Source: Alteromonas sp. ASW11-130 (GTDB lineage: Bacteria; Pseudomonadota; Gammaproteobacteria; Enterobacterales; Alteromonadaceae). From it: a stretch of DNA of 64,000 nucleotides. Below are positions 54,440 to 62,734 of the stretch, piece after piece. The position numbers were made by a program, and so were the translations under genes. The number at the start of each line of letters is the position of its first letter. Position 1 is the stretch's first letter. A model generated the notes under the pieces. That model saw only the letters and a program-made list of their open reading frames with translations. It had not been told where the DNA came from and did no database searches. The stretch spans positions 88,244 through 152,243 of the forward strand of contig NZ_JAPFRE010000002.1 of the NCBI RefSeq assembly GCF_026183735.1. The letters are read 5' to 3'.

Positions 54440-55186
54440 CTAGTCATTCTGTATTTTATACAGAGTATCTTCTACCACCTGATTTATAACTAGGTGTTTC
54501 TCTGACAGTTCCTCCAATGCTGTAACAGCAGCTTCCTGAGGCATTATTGTCAACACCTTTCCAGCTTGCTCCCTGATCAAGTTATCATTGGTATTTTCTA
54601 ACAACCAAATAATTGGGCTTATTGATTTTACGGTTGGATAACCTGCAAGAACATGCAAAAACGTTACTGTTATCCAGTTGGGTGAGTCGTCTGAATGTTT
54701 AAGTATCATTTCCCAGGCCAAGGGTAAAATCTTTGACTGGAACTCAGTTTCTGTTCTTATTCTGTAGGTCTGCCAAATTCCATTTAATCCAGTTATTTTT
54801 TTACGTTGTTCCTCTATATCTACGCTTTTAACTTCGTTTAAAATAGATTGAAAGAAAACACGGTGTTCCTGCCAGCCCACTAAAATACTTATTTGAATTT
54901 CTGCTTCCCAATCGAGCCCTTGTTCAACTTTTGTCGATAATTCATTCTGATTCACAAACGCCGTTAGTGCTTTATCGCGATGAAAAGTGTACACAGGGCC
55001 TTTTGTCTGAATAAGTGTCAATAAAAGTGTGTTGTCCATGTTACTACCCCTTTGATGTTTTACTTGATGTTTAGAAAAAGCAGTTTCAGCTTTAAACAAC
55101 AAGATGATTAAGAATATTGCGTAAGACAAACATTTCATTGCATTATTTGTCACTAACCACCCGCTGCGACGTTGACTATTGACCAT
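54440..55186 (-). CDS. Candidate immunity protein for the PAD effector
   Basis: A 248-aa protein whose start is 4 nt after the PAD stop, so cotranscribed. A hydrophobic helix at about 17-36 (AMKCLSYAIFLIILLF) is a signal peptide or anchor, which puts the rest outside the cytoplasm; a start at an internal Met (codon 17 or 50) is possible. The C-terminal third looks like helical HEAT-type repeats (LIREQAGKVLTIMPQEAAVTALEEL), a fold used for protein binding. No family recognised. Immunity is inferred only from position after a toxin-like gene at the operon end, and from its predicted location. Confidence 0.6.
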   Translation of the reverse strand: MVNSQRRSGWLVTNNAMKCLSYAIFLIILLFKAETAFSKHQVKHQRGSNMDNTLLLTLIQTKGPVYTFHRDKALTAFVNQNELSTKVEQGLDWEAEIQISILVGWQEHRVFFQSILNEVKSVDIEEQRKKITGLNGIWQTYRIRTETEFQSKILPLAWEMILKHSDDSPNWITVTFLHVLAGYPTVKSISPIIWLLENTNDNLIREQAGKVLTIMPQEAAVTALEELSEKHLVINQVVEDTLYKIQND

Positions 55187-55190
55187 TTAA

Positions 55191-57197
55191 TTATATCCAA
55201 CTCAAATTCCACCAATTGTCAATTGGAGGCTTTCGCTGGCTATTTGTGCCACAATGAATTTCTCCCTCCCACATATGATAGGTTGTAAAATCATCTATAA
55301 ATTTAAAATTCGAGTCTGATTGTAACCCTAATAAATTTAGCTTTTTTGTAATCTCTTTTTCAAAAACACAGTCACCACCGACCACGGGCCCGAACGGCTT
55401 TGGTATACATAGCATTACTTCTTTTGTTTCTTTTGTGACAACTAGCATATTCACGGCTCCTGCGGTGTAAGCAATGTACTCGCCGCTTTCGACTTCTTCA
55501 AACAATACCGGTATGTGAACAAAATCATTATCATTAAGGTTTAGCTCAGTCTTTAACACTGATCGAATTTGATCGATCTTTTTCTGAACAGTATTTTGTA
55601 AATTCGTAAATATTTTATGCTCTTTAATCTGCTTAACAGTTTGAAGTTCATACTTCTTATCAACTTTAGTTCGAGTAGCTCCACTTAAATCGATGTTTTT
55701 AAATAACTTTATACTGTCTTCTAACCCTCCCACAATTTCCATCGCTTTTTTCGGACTCGCTATTAACACTTTAAAAGAGCCATCGGTAAAAGGCAGAAAT
55801 GTAATTACCTCATCAACATGCCCAACCCACAACCAACTTGTATCGATTGAAAACGGTTCTTGCACCTTTTGCTCATCTAGCAGCTCAATAACTTTTGAAT
55901 TCATAATTTCGGACCCTTTCCCTTTTCCGTAGACAATTCTGCCAAATTTGTACTCTCTTCCGTTTCGTTGATCGGTAAATGGCGGAGAACATTCCAAGTT
56001 ACCAAACGAATCCAAGGAAGTACCAGCTAATGAGGGGGGGAGCGCTTGAAGGAATCCATAATTCGCTTTTAACAATTCACTTTTTGGATAAGAGTCGATT
56101 CCATTTTTCCCTCCATCTGTGCGGTCGGTTGCTGTACGCAATGTGGCTGGCACGGGCCATTCGGTTTTATTTACAGGTTTTGGCATAGAGGCAAACCCAG
56201 GCTCCATTCCATCCTGTATCCACCGATCGCCATTGTATCTACTACCATCGATCTCTTCAAAAGCGACGGTTCCGATCGCTGCTTTTATTTCACGTCGAAT
56301 TTTATTGTTGTCGCTCGTTTTTACCATATAAACTTTTTCGGTAATATTGGCATGATTAAACATCATCCAAGGGGCAACACGCATTTTGGCGTTTTCTGTG
56401 TACACAGCGATGCCCGAATCATCCTTAACCGTGAGTTTAATGTTTATTAGCCCATCAAAGTTTTTAATAGGATATGAAATGGCTTCGATACCCAGTTTTG
56501 ATACCTTATTGAAGTCGGGGATGAGGTAAGGGTCACTTTTGGTTGGACCGATTACTTCCACACCACCTGCGGCATGCTTATCAAACACGCGCACATAATC
56601 TTTTTTGTCAACCTCCAATTCTAGTTTCCAACCGGGAGGCAACGGTTCATTTTCGGGGGTTTTTCTTATTTCAATAGGCGCTATATCCGCTAAGTCCCCC
56701 CCTCCATCAATTACTCCATTACGATTATCTTCAGTTGTTTTATTGTTTTCATCATCGTTATTGCACAAAACAATTGCACCAAATTTTTTAGCTCCGGGCT
56801 CCCACTTATCATTATTTGTCCACTCATCATCCACTACCCCATCTCGATTAGCATCTATATGGATATGCACTTCAATTGGCGTGAGTTTAAGCTCTAGTGG
56901 TACATCTTCATTTTCTTTTACCGTGACGCTTCCTTTAACGGGTGTGGGCGTGAACCCCGGCTTTTGTGCCTGAACGTCATAAGTACCTGCGTCTAGTTTA
57001 AATACCGCGATGCCATTTGCTTCGGTCGGCTTATTAGGTTGTCCGCTTACTTCAACTTGTGCTGTTTCTATAATCTGTCCAGATGGAGTGACCACTTTTA
57101 CTCGTAATGTGGCCTTGAGACACTCTTTGTCTACCTTGGTAATGGATTCCTCGGATTGTTCTTTAGCTAAATCAATAGCTTTGTCACTATCACACAT
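55191..57197 (-). CDS. Protein-arginine deiminase, putative T6SS effector
   Basis: A 668-aa protein. Residues about 28-106 are an Ig-like CarboxypepD-regulatory-type domain; about 109-276 match the PAD middle domain (IDANRDGVVDD, VAPWMM); about 285-668 are the PAD catalytic domain. All four catalytic residues of human PAD4 have counterparts: Asp329 in WIQD, His460 and Asp462 in GHVDE, Cys649 in IHCGTN. Calcium-1 ligands Gln328, Glu332, Phe398, Leu401 and Glu402 are kept, while one calcium-2 ligand (Glu351 of PAD4) is Gly330. Expected reaction: calcium-dependent conversion of protein arginine to citrulline. No signal peptide. It follows vgrG, the DUF4123 gene and the two-repeat gene (8-nt overlap), which marks it as T6SS cargo; AGGA lies 8 nt before the ATG. 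The enzyme family is near certain; the effector role is inference. Confidence 0.9.
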   Translation of the reverse strand: MCDSDKAIDLAKEQSEESITKVDKECLKATLRVKVVTPSGQIIETAQVEVSGQPNKPTEANGIAVFKLDAGTYDVQAQKPGFTPTPVKGSVTVKENEDVPLELKLTPIEVHIHIDANRDGVVDDEWTNNDKWEPGAKKFGAIVLCNNDDENNKTTEDNRNGVIDGGGDLADIAPIEIRKTPENEPLPPGWKLELEVDKKDYVRVFDKHAAGGVEVIGPTKSDPYLIPDFNKVSKLGIEAISYPIKNFDGLINIKLTVKDDSGIAVYTENAKMRVAPWMMFNHANITEKVYMVKTSDNNKIRREIKAAIGTVAFEEIDGSRYNGDRWIQDGMEPGFASMPKPVNKTEWPVPATLRTATDRTDGGKNGIDSYPKSELLKANYGFLQALPPSLAGTSLDSFGNLECSPPFTDQRNGREYKFGRIVYGKGKGSEIMNSKVIELLDEQKVQEPFSIDTSWLWVGHVDEVITFLPFTDGSFKVLIASPKKAMEIVGGLEDSIKLFKNIDLSGATRTKVDKKYELQTVKQIKEHKIFTNLQNTVQKKIDQIRSVLKTELNLNDNDFVHIPVLFEEVESGEYIAYTAGAVNMLVVTKETKEVMLCIPKPFGPVVGGDCVFEKEITKKLNLLGLQSDSNFKFIDDFTTYHMWEGEIHCGTNSQRKPPIDNWWNLSWI

Positions 57198-57972
57198 TAG
57201 AAATGTCCTGACCTGTTCGAGCTAGCCACAAATCCAAATAATCAAGTGTGCGTTCAGTGAGCACATTCATTTTAACCATTTCTTCGGTAAGTGATGGGTC
57301 GCGAAGTATCTCTTCCACCCATGGCAGTAGCGGATTTCTATCAATGCCATTTCCCATCATAAACGATAAAGATGTGAGTAGAGATATGGCATCATTCGAA
57401 TGTAGGTCATAAGTGGCAGCAGTGTTCGATACCGTATTGATTAAAGCTAAAACAGAATCTGAACCAACTGAGTCGAATTTTTCCGGAAAAAGGTGATGTA
57501 AATGAACAGACAATGATTGTTCAAACTCAACATTAACAGTGTCGAACTTATTAGATAAAGTACCCGGATTTCTTTTTATAGAAAGCAGACTCCGGTATAT
57601 TTTTTCATTTTGCTCCCCTGTAATGGTTTTAAGAAAGCTTTGTGCGTGATCGGCTAGCTGGCTAGCCCGTTCAGAGGGGGATGAATTATCCTCTAAAAAG
57701 GTAGTCAGGAATGCACAGCACGGGTCGGTGTCGAAATGCGGTCCAAGCATAAACATTACGGTAATATACAAACAACCATTTCTTTTGGTAATAAACCCGT
57801 ATTTTTCAGCTTGGTTAATACCAAAAGAAATGGTTGTTCGAATTGCGTTTTCTCCCGCCACACGACAATGGTCTGGAAAATAGCGATCTACATGACTATA
57901 CATTTGCTTTTCGAAACTGCGTCTGGCGCTTTGCTTGAATGCGTCAATTTGCTTACTCTTCATCTCTAACAT
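57190..57972 (-). CDS. T6SS cargo-operon accessory protein with two repeats
   Basis: About 260 aa from ATG 57970-57972, which has AAGGA 9 nt upstream; the open frame reaches 57996. Two related halves are visible: NQAEKYGFITKRNGCLYITVMFMLG-FDTDP near 50-85 and a diverged copy near 190-230 (AATYDLHSNDAISLLTSLSFMMG-IDRNPLLPW). Proteins with this YG-xxx-Y-MFxLG-FDxDP pattern recur next to DUF4123 genes in T6SS effector operons, with no agreed name or function known to me. Its 3' end overlaps the PAD gene by 8 nt. Likely a co-chaperone or cargo-binding subunit. Confidence 0.72.
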   Translation of the reverse strand: MLEMKSKQIDAFKQSARRSFEKQMYSHVDRYFPDHCRVAGENAIRTTISFGINQAEKYGFITKRNGCLYITVMFMLGPHFDTDPCCAFLTTFLEDNSSPSERASQLADHAQSFLKTITGEQNEKIYRSLLSIKRNPGTLSNKFDTVNVEFEQSLSVHLHHLFPEKFDSVGSDSVLALINTVSNTAATYDLHSNDAISLLTSLSFMMGNGIDRNPLLPWVEEILRDPSLTEEMVKMNVLTERTLDYLDLWLARTGQDISNV

Positions 57973-58005
57973 GTTAAAAATTCCTTGTAGTTTCAACTTT
58001 TATTG

Positions 58006-58548
58006 TTAACCCACCACTTTGTGATGGGTTATCTCAATCTCATCTTTGGTGTCATTATTACTAACGCACAAAAGACTATTCATTTCAGAACTTGGAAAAT
58101 AAAAGCGTTCGATCTTCATAAAAACGTCTACTCGTTGTTGAGCATCAGAGGAGGGCAAAAATATCTCCAATACCCTAGGATCATAAAACCGAAAAAATAG
58201 CGTTTTTCCTTCAGGCGATCGCGCCAACTGTAATTTTCTAATCTGCTTACGGAACTCTTTAGGGTTCAATATCGAAGAGACAAAGATATTCCAGTGATTA
58301 CCCCACCCTTCTTTTATCAACCATTCAGTAATGTCGGCACCTTTTTCTAACTTCACCATATAGGGTGCAACTTCTTCTATATCAGGTTCTAAATCACCGC
58401 TCCACAAGCAACTGCTAATGGGTTGCCAGTCGTATAATTTGAACCGCAATTCTGGGCAGGCCGCTCCGTCCACCACTGCGTAGACATTGTGTTCTTCTTC
58501 TGCAAACAGTATGGATTGAACGTGCTTGACTTGATCGTTATTTAACAT
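58006..58548 (-). CDS. DUF4123 T6SS effector chaperone (Tap-1/TEC)
   Basis: A 180-aa cytoplasmic adaptor. Family signatures are YAVVDGAACPEL, EEVAPYMVKL, WLIKEGWGNHWNIFV and FRFYDPRVLEIFLP. DUF4123 proteins load a specific effector onto the matching VgrG and are normally encoded between vgrG and the effector, exactly the order here. The start overlaps the vgrG end by 11 nt. It implies that a nearby gene product, most likely the PAD protein, is its cargo. Confidence 0.93.
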   Translation of the reverse strand: MLNNDQVKHVQSILFAEEEHNVYAVVDGAACPELRFKLYDWQPISSCLWSGDLEPDIEEVAPYMVKLEKGADITEWLIKEGWGNHWNIFVSSILNPKEFRKQIRKLQLARSPEGKTLFFRFYDPRVLEIFLPSSDAQQRVDVFMKIERFYFPSSEMNSLLCVSNNDTKDEIEITHHKVVG

Positions 58549-60772
58549 TTTTTTTCTTCGCAGCTTCGCATTGTTCGCAGAACGGCGTACCTGATTCTGC
58601 TGCTTGTTTCATTGCTTTAGCTTGCGGACCATATTTTGAAGGGCGAACGGGCATTGGTTCAGCTTTCACTTTTTCTACTTTACCTGCTTCTGCTTTGTCT
58701 GCTTCTTTGGCTTCTACCGGTGATGTAACCTTGTCGGGTTTAGCTGGCGGGGCTGGGTTTGCGGGCCCCGCCATGCCACCGCTGTTGATCATCACCATCA
58801 GACCTGAAATGAAAACCCCGCCTGGGTTTATACTGATGAAGCTTCCACCGACTTTAAGATTAATAGCGGCGGATGCTTCAAGATTAATCGTCATGCCTGC
58901 CTTTATCTCCGCGTTAACCCCCGCTTTTAAGCCATAATTCGTTCCTGCTTGAAGCTTTATATCCATACCAGCTTTAATGTTTTCGGAGCCGACTAAATTA
59001 GACTTTCTATCTTCGCCAATACTGTAACTTTCGCTTCCACCAGTATCTTGATTCAGATTCGCTTCCAAGTTGTTGTGTACGTCACCTGTAATCTTAAGAA
59101 ACGAATCGTTGTCGACAACTTGATGACGGTCATTTTCTATATGAGTAAAGCTGTCATTTTTGATGATTTTATGTGAATCATTTCCTACATATTTAAATTT
59201 ATCTTTCTTTATTCGTTCGTCCATATTTCTTTCAGCATGAACGAAAATTTGCTCTTTACCTTTCTCATCTTCAAAACGAAGCTCATTAAATCCTTCTCCT
59301 CCTTTCGATGAGTTGGTTTTGAGTGTGCTGACGGTTTTCCTATCTGGGAGTTTATATGGACTACGATTATCTCCGTGATGCACCCGTCCGATGATAAGCG
59401 GACGATCAGGATCGCCTTCTTCAAAATCAATAATCACTTCCTGACCAATGCGAGGCAAGGCGAATCCGCCATACCCTTGACCGGCCCACATTTGACTTAC
59501 TCGTATCCAGCAAGAGCTGCTTTCATCTGCGTTACCGTAGCGATCCCAGTGAAATTGCACTTTCACTCTGCCATGTTCATCAGTATAAATTTCTTCTCCG
59601 CTGGGACCTGTGACAATAGCTGTCTGCGTGCCTCTCACGCTGGGTTTTGGTGTGTTAACCGCAGGTCTAAATTTGACTTCTGTGTTAATAACTGCGAACT
59701 CATTTGAATAATAGTGGTTATCTGATGCCGTGTACTCTTCGTATGATTGCAACTGCGAAGCCGTATGGGTAACGGAGGTAATGAGGTAATCTGCGGTAAA
59801 GTTTCCCCTTCTTTGGTCATCTAATGAGAACGTATAGCCAGGGGTTAAGCGATTAACTGTACTAATGCCCGTTCCCCTTTCGCGCGAGGACAAAAGCGTT
59901 TCCATTCTGAGTTTGGCCTGCTGATCACCTGCACTTTTTTCCAGGTACCGTCCCGGATAGTTAAACACTTCATAGTAATCAGACCTGCCATCATCCTTTT
60001 TGGAGAGCAAGTTCAGCGTAGGTTTTAGAAAGTTATAATCTTTTACTGCAACTCTGTCGGGGGCCAGTGTTTGGCGATATTGAAATCGTGTAACAACCTG
60101 ATTGGTGACGAGACCTTGTGAAGCTGACGCATAAGGCAGTGTACTATCGTCTTCAATGGGCTTACATGAACTCGAATCATCGTCAAATATGAGAACATGT
60201 TTTTCGGCCTCATGTTGGAAGTAATAATAAACTCCATTTTCTTCAAGCAGGCGTGAAATGAAGTCAAACTCTGACTCTTGATATTGAACGCAATAATCCA
60301 TTGCCTGATACTGAGACTGACACTGCCACTTGTAATCTTCTGAAGTCAGACCCAACTCATTTAGTATGCTACTTACGATATCTTTAACAGATTGTTTTTG
60401 AAATATGCGACTGTTAATCTTTAATCTCAGCGGCCAAAGCCGAGGAACTACTTCAATCAAGTACGTGGAATACGCGGTCGCCTCGTCAGCTAAAGCAAAA
60501 CTCGCGACAATGCCATGGATAAATCTGTCGTAAACAATTTCTTCAGTAAATGAACCATCTTCTTCAGTATGATTTATTCCTTGAATGGTAATAACACAAC
60601 TTTTACCTATCATCTCGTCAAACGATACTTCAGTATCTTCTGACATCAATTCAAGTTCAAAATGGTAGAGCTCAGAGATACTTTCACACCCGCTCAATTT
60701 TGCCACCCTAAAATCGATGGGATTATCGACCAGTTCGAAAAATAAGAACTCTTCATCCGAATGAAAACTCAC
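58538..60772 (-). CDS. vgrG: T6SS spike protein VgrG with adaptor-like tail
   Basis: A 744-aa VgrG. The N-terminal gp27-like part covers about 1-370, the gp5 OB-fold about 385-470 (DEHGRVKVQFHWDRYG, WAGQGYGGFALPRIGQEV), then the DUF2345/beta-helix needle (about 480-665) with repeated IKAG/LKAG units. After it comes an unusual 75-residue tail rich in Pro, Ala, Lys and Glu that ends in FCEQCEAAKKK, a pair of Cys two residues apart. There is no toxin domain, so the tail may receive the DUF4123-bound cargo. First partner of hcp, 127 nt downstream of it. Confidence 0.95.
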   Translation of the reverse strand: MSFHSDEEFLFFELVDNPIDFRVAKLSGCESISELYHFELELMSEDTEVSFDEMIGKSCVITIQGINHTEEDGSFTEEIVYDRFIHGIVASFALADEATAYSTYLIEVVPRLWPLRLKINSRIFQKQSVKDIVSSILNELGLTSEDYKWQCQSQYQAMDYCVQYQESEFDFISRLLEENGVYYYFQHEAEKHVLIFDDDSSSCKPIEDDSTLPYASASQGLVTNQVVTRFQYRQTLAPDRVAVKDYNFLKPTLNLLSKKDDGRSDYYEVFNYPGRYLEKSAGDQQAKLRMETLLSSRERGTGISTVNRLTPGYTFSLDDQRRGNFTADYLITSVTHTASQLQSYEEYTASDNHYYSNEFAVINTEVKFRPAVNTPKPSVRGTQTAIVTGPSGEEIYTDEHGRVKVQFHWDRYGNADESSSCWIRVSQMWAGQGYGGFALPRIGQEVIIDFEEGDPDRPLIIGRVHHGDNRSPYKLPDRKTVSTLKTNSSKGGEGFNELRFEDEKGKEQIFVHAERNMDERIKKDKFKYVGNDSHKIIKNDSFTHIENDRHQVVDNDSFLKITGDVHNNLEANLNQDTGGSESYSIGEDRKSNLVGSENIKAGMDIKLQAGTNYGLKAGVNAEIKAGMTINLEASAAINLKVGGSFISINPGGVFISGLMVMINSGGMAGPANPAPPAKPDKVTSPVEAKEADKAEAGKVEKVKAEPMPVRPSKYGPQAKAMKQAAESGTPFCEQCEAAKKKNVK

Positions 60773-60899
60773 TCAGTTCTCCTTGTACATATACGTGCAT
60801 TATCATATTGAAAAAGGTTAGGGAGGAATTGCCAGCGAATGCTTACTCCAGACAACCCCTACCACACTCCAACGGTAGCGAATACGAAGCGAGTTAATT

Positions 60900-61412
60900 C
60901 TACCTACCCTCGCGCCAATCGTCGGATCCGGAAGTACCTGATATCTCGTGCGTCCACGTAATTCTGCGATAGGCCAGCGACACTTCTTCCAAATGAGAAA
61001 AGTGTGCCATAGCCGGATCCTGTGCATTAGGCATGTAGGCCTGAATATCGATAATCACTGCGTCATCTAGCTCATGGGTGAAATAATGTTCTTGTTTTCC
61101 GGTCATAGCGGTCCTATACCACTTAAGTGTTACCTTGGATAATCGTTCTCCTTTACACATAGCGTCGAATAAAATTGGCGAGGACCTATCAAAGACCTTT
61201 GTGATGATAAAGGGTTGATGAACACGCGCGCCGGTTGGTTGGCCGCTTTGCATATCACGGGGAACGATAACCTGATGTTTAAAAGCTTGAACGGTTGCTT
61301 CGTTCTCATGTTCAGATTGGTAGGTATTACCCATGGATTCGACGGTATTTGCGCTTTGGGTAATTGGACCAGAACTGGATCCTTCAATTTCTATGTAGGC
61401 TACTGTTGGCAT
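60900..61412 (-). CDS. hcp: T6SS tube protein Hcp
   Basis: A 170-aa Hcp. The N-terminal MPTVAYIEIEGSSSG strand, the KWYRTAMTGKQEHYFTHELDDAVI core and the final VSLAYRRITWTHE with DDW near the end are characteristic of Hcp hexamer rings. AAAGGAG lies 6 nt before the ATG. First gene of the minus-strand hcp-vgrG-DUF4123-accessory-PAD-immunity operon. A near-consensus sigma-54 promoter-like site lies 55 nt upstream of the start. Confidence 0.95.
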   Translation of the reverse strand: MPTVAYIEIEGSSSGPITQSANTVESMGNTYQSEHENEATVQAFKHQVIVPRDMQSGQPTGARVHQPFIITKVFDRSSPILFDAMCKGERLSKVTLKWYRTAMTGKQEHYFTHELDDAVIIDIQAYMPNAQDPAMAHFSHLEEVSLAYRRITWTHEISGTSGSDDWREGR

Positions 61413-61466
61413 TAGATGCTCCTTTCATTTGTAAGGGGGGTTGACTTGCGACTTCCTACATGACTA

Positions 61467-61482
61467 ATCACCAAACGTGCCA
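61467..61482 (-). promoter_or_regulatory. Sigma-54 promoter-like site upstream of hcp
   Basis: Read on the minus strand, TGGCACG-TTTG-GTGAT matches the sigma-54 consensus TGGCACG-N4-TTGC in the -24 element and keeps G at the -12 position, but the C after it is A. Its distance to the hcp ATG (55 nt) fits a leader. Hcp operons in several T6SS depend on sigma-54. Weak -12 match, so tentative. Confidence 0.4.
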
Positions 61483-61636
61483 CTTCACTAGAGAATTTAT
61501 ATTTCAATCTATATTTCAGAACCTTAGATATTTATTAGTGGTCCAAAAGCATGTTCACTTAAAAAAGTAGCATCGTTTGAAGTGAGCCGAAAAGCGCGCA
61601 ATTGCGCCATCATCCGCGCGCATAGGGAAAGTTATT

Positions 61637-61867
61637 ATGCAGATCGGTTGTACACAAAACAGGCATATTGACGGGCTCTTTAATAGATGCAAGTTTCATA
61701 TGTTAATCGCTACCTATAATGATATCGCGCTACCTCAATACATCGATGCGCAATGTTCGGCCAAAAGACGGGTTACTTTTTACCCACCCAAACTGGTTGA
61801 AATTCGTTCAATCTGCTACGGTGAAATAGTGTTAAATTTTAAACCCATCCGCAATGATGTGTATTGA
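61637..61867 (+). CDS. Uncertain 76-aa ORF divergent from hcp
   Basis: ATG 61637 with AGGGAAAG about 9 nt upstream; encodes a Cys- and Tyr-rich protein with no recognised family, no signal peptide and no membrane helix. It may be a small gene or a chance frame. The upstream sequence (61574-61625) contains GCGCAATTGCGC, a palindrome that partly recurs near 63285. Confidence 0.25.
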   Translation: MQIGCTQNRHIDGLFNRCKFHMLIATYNDIALPQYIDAQCSAKRRVTFYPPKLVEIRSICYGEIVLNFKPIRNDVY

Positions 61868-62093
61868 GACAGTGAGAGAGCTTTTCTGCTTTTGACATTC
61901 AATGCAGAGAGAGTTTGGTGAGGGTGAATCGGGCGAAAACGAAAGGTGTGGGAAAGATGATGAGTTAACGCTGTTCGCAACAATAAAGAAGAAGATCAGG
62001 GTTTTCACGATTAATATCATCCCACGTAGGAACATACGTTTTCCTGAACGTAGCTAACGCATTATCGCGCACGGTTATTATTTAAAAGCTGTA

Positions 62094-62140
62094 GTTGACG
62101 CTTCGTTAAGACATTCGAGCGTCAACCTTTCAATTTTTTC
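62094..62140 (+). terminator. Hairpin with T-rich tail before the exported-protein gene
   Basis: GTTGACGCT (62094-62102) pairs with AGCGTCAAC (62118-62126) around a 15-nt loop; after CTTTCAA there is a run of T. The gap between stem and T-run makes it a weak terminator. It could also lie in the leader of the gene at 62165. Confidence 0.4.
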
Positions 62141-62164
62141 TTTTTAATGATGAGGAAATAAGAC

Positions 62165-62734
62165 ATGAAACACCAAGCCCTTGTGTTCATTGCCGCCAGC
62201 TTATTAATACCCATTACGCATGCAAAGGAATCGCCGGAAGATTCATGTAAAGGAGCAGCGGAGCTTTACGCTAATGGCGATCTCGAAACAGCCTTAGAGG
62301 AAGCTCGCTGGTGTGTGACGTTGATGGAGCAGGAACAACAAGCTCAAACCAATACGCACTTTAAAGATGAAGTAAATGGTTATTCAGGAAGTGAACTCGA
62401 ACAGCAAAATGCGATGGGGTTCAATGTGGTCAGTCGCCAGTATAGTAAAGGCGATAAGCAAATAAAGGTTACCCTCAATTCAGGTAGTAGTGGTTCTGCT
62501 ATGCAAGCGTTTTCTGCATTGGCTCAGTTTGGTATGCAATCGGGAACAGGGCAAAAAATTCGCGTTCAAAGACGTACTGCAATGACCAGTACCGAAAATA
62601 ATAATGCAACTGTCAGCGTGAATTTACGCAGCGGCGGCATGCTGGTGTTCGAATCAAGAACAGCCTCACTGGACGAAGTAGTCGCATTCGCTGAAGAATT
62701 TCCGATTACTGATATGGATGAATCGCAACAGTAA
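62165..62734 (+). CDS. Exported protein of unknown function
   Basis: A 189-aa protein with a signal peptide (about 1-20, ending in THAKE). The mature part has an N-terminal helix pair (CKGAAELYANGDLETALEEARWC, TPR-like, with Cys27 and Cys49 able to pair), then a strand-rich domain with Gly/Ser-rich turns and a repeated VxLxSG pattern. The TPR-like start suggests protein contact in the periplasm. GAGGAAAT lies before the ATG. It is plus-strand and next to the hcp operon; a T6SS link is unproven. Confidence 0.65.
   Translation: MKHQALVFIAASLLIPITHAKESPEDSCKGAAELYANGDLETALEEARWCVTLMEQEQQAQTNTHFKDEVNGYSGSELEQQNAMGFNVVSRQYSKGDKQIKVTLNSGSSGSAMQAFSALAQFGMQSGTGQKIRVQRRTAMTSTENNNATVSVNLRSGGMLVFESRTASLDEVVAFAEEFPITDMDESQQ

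Noticed and set aside
53794..61412. Prophage tail origin of hcp, vgrG and PAAR
   Set aside because: Linked DUF4123, FHA, TssJKLM and the kinase/phosphatase pair identify a T6SS; no capsid, terminase or integrase.
61832..62035. 67-aa reverse frame
   Set aside because: Ser/Pro-rich low-complexity translation, no clear start signal.
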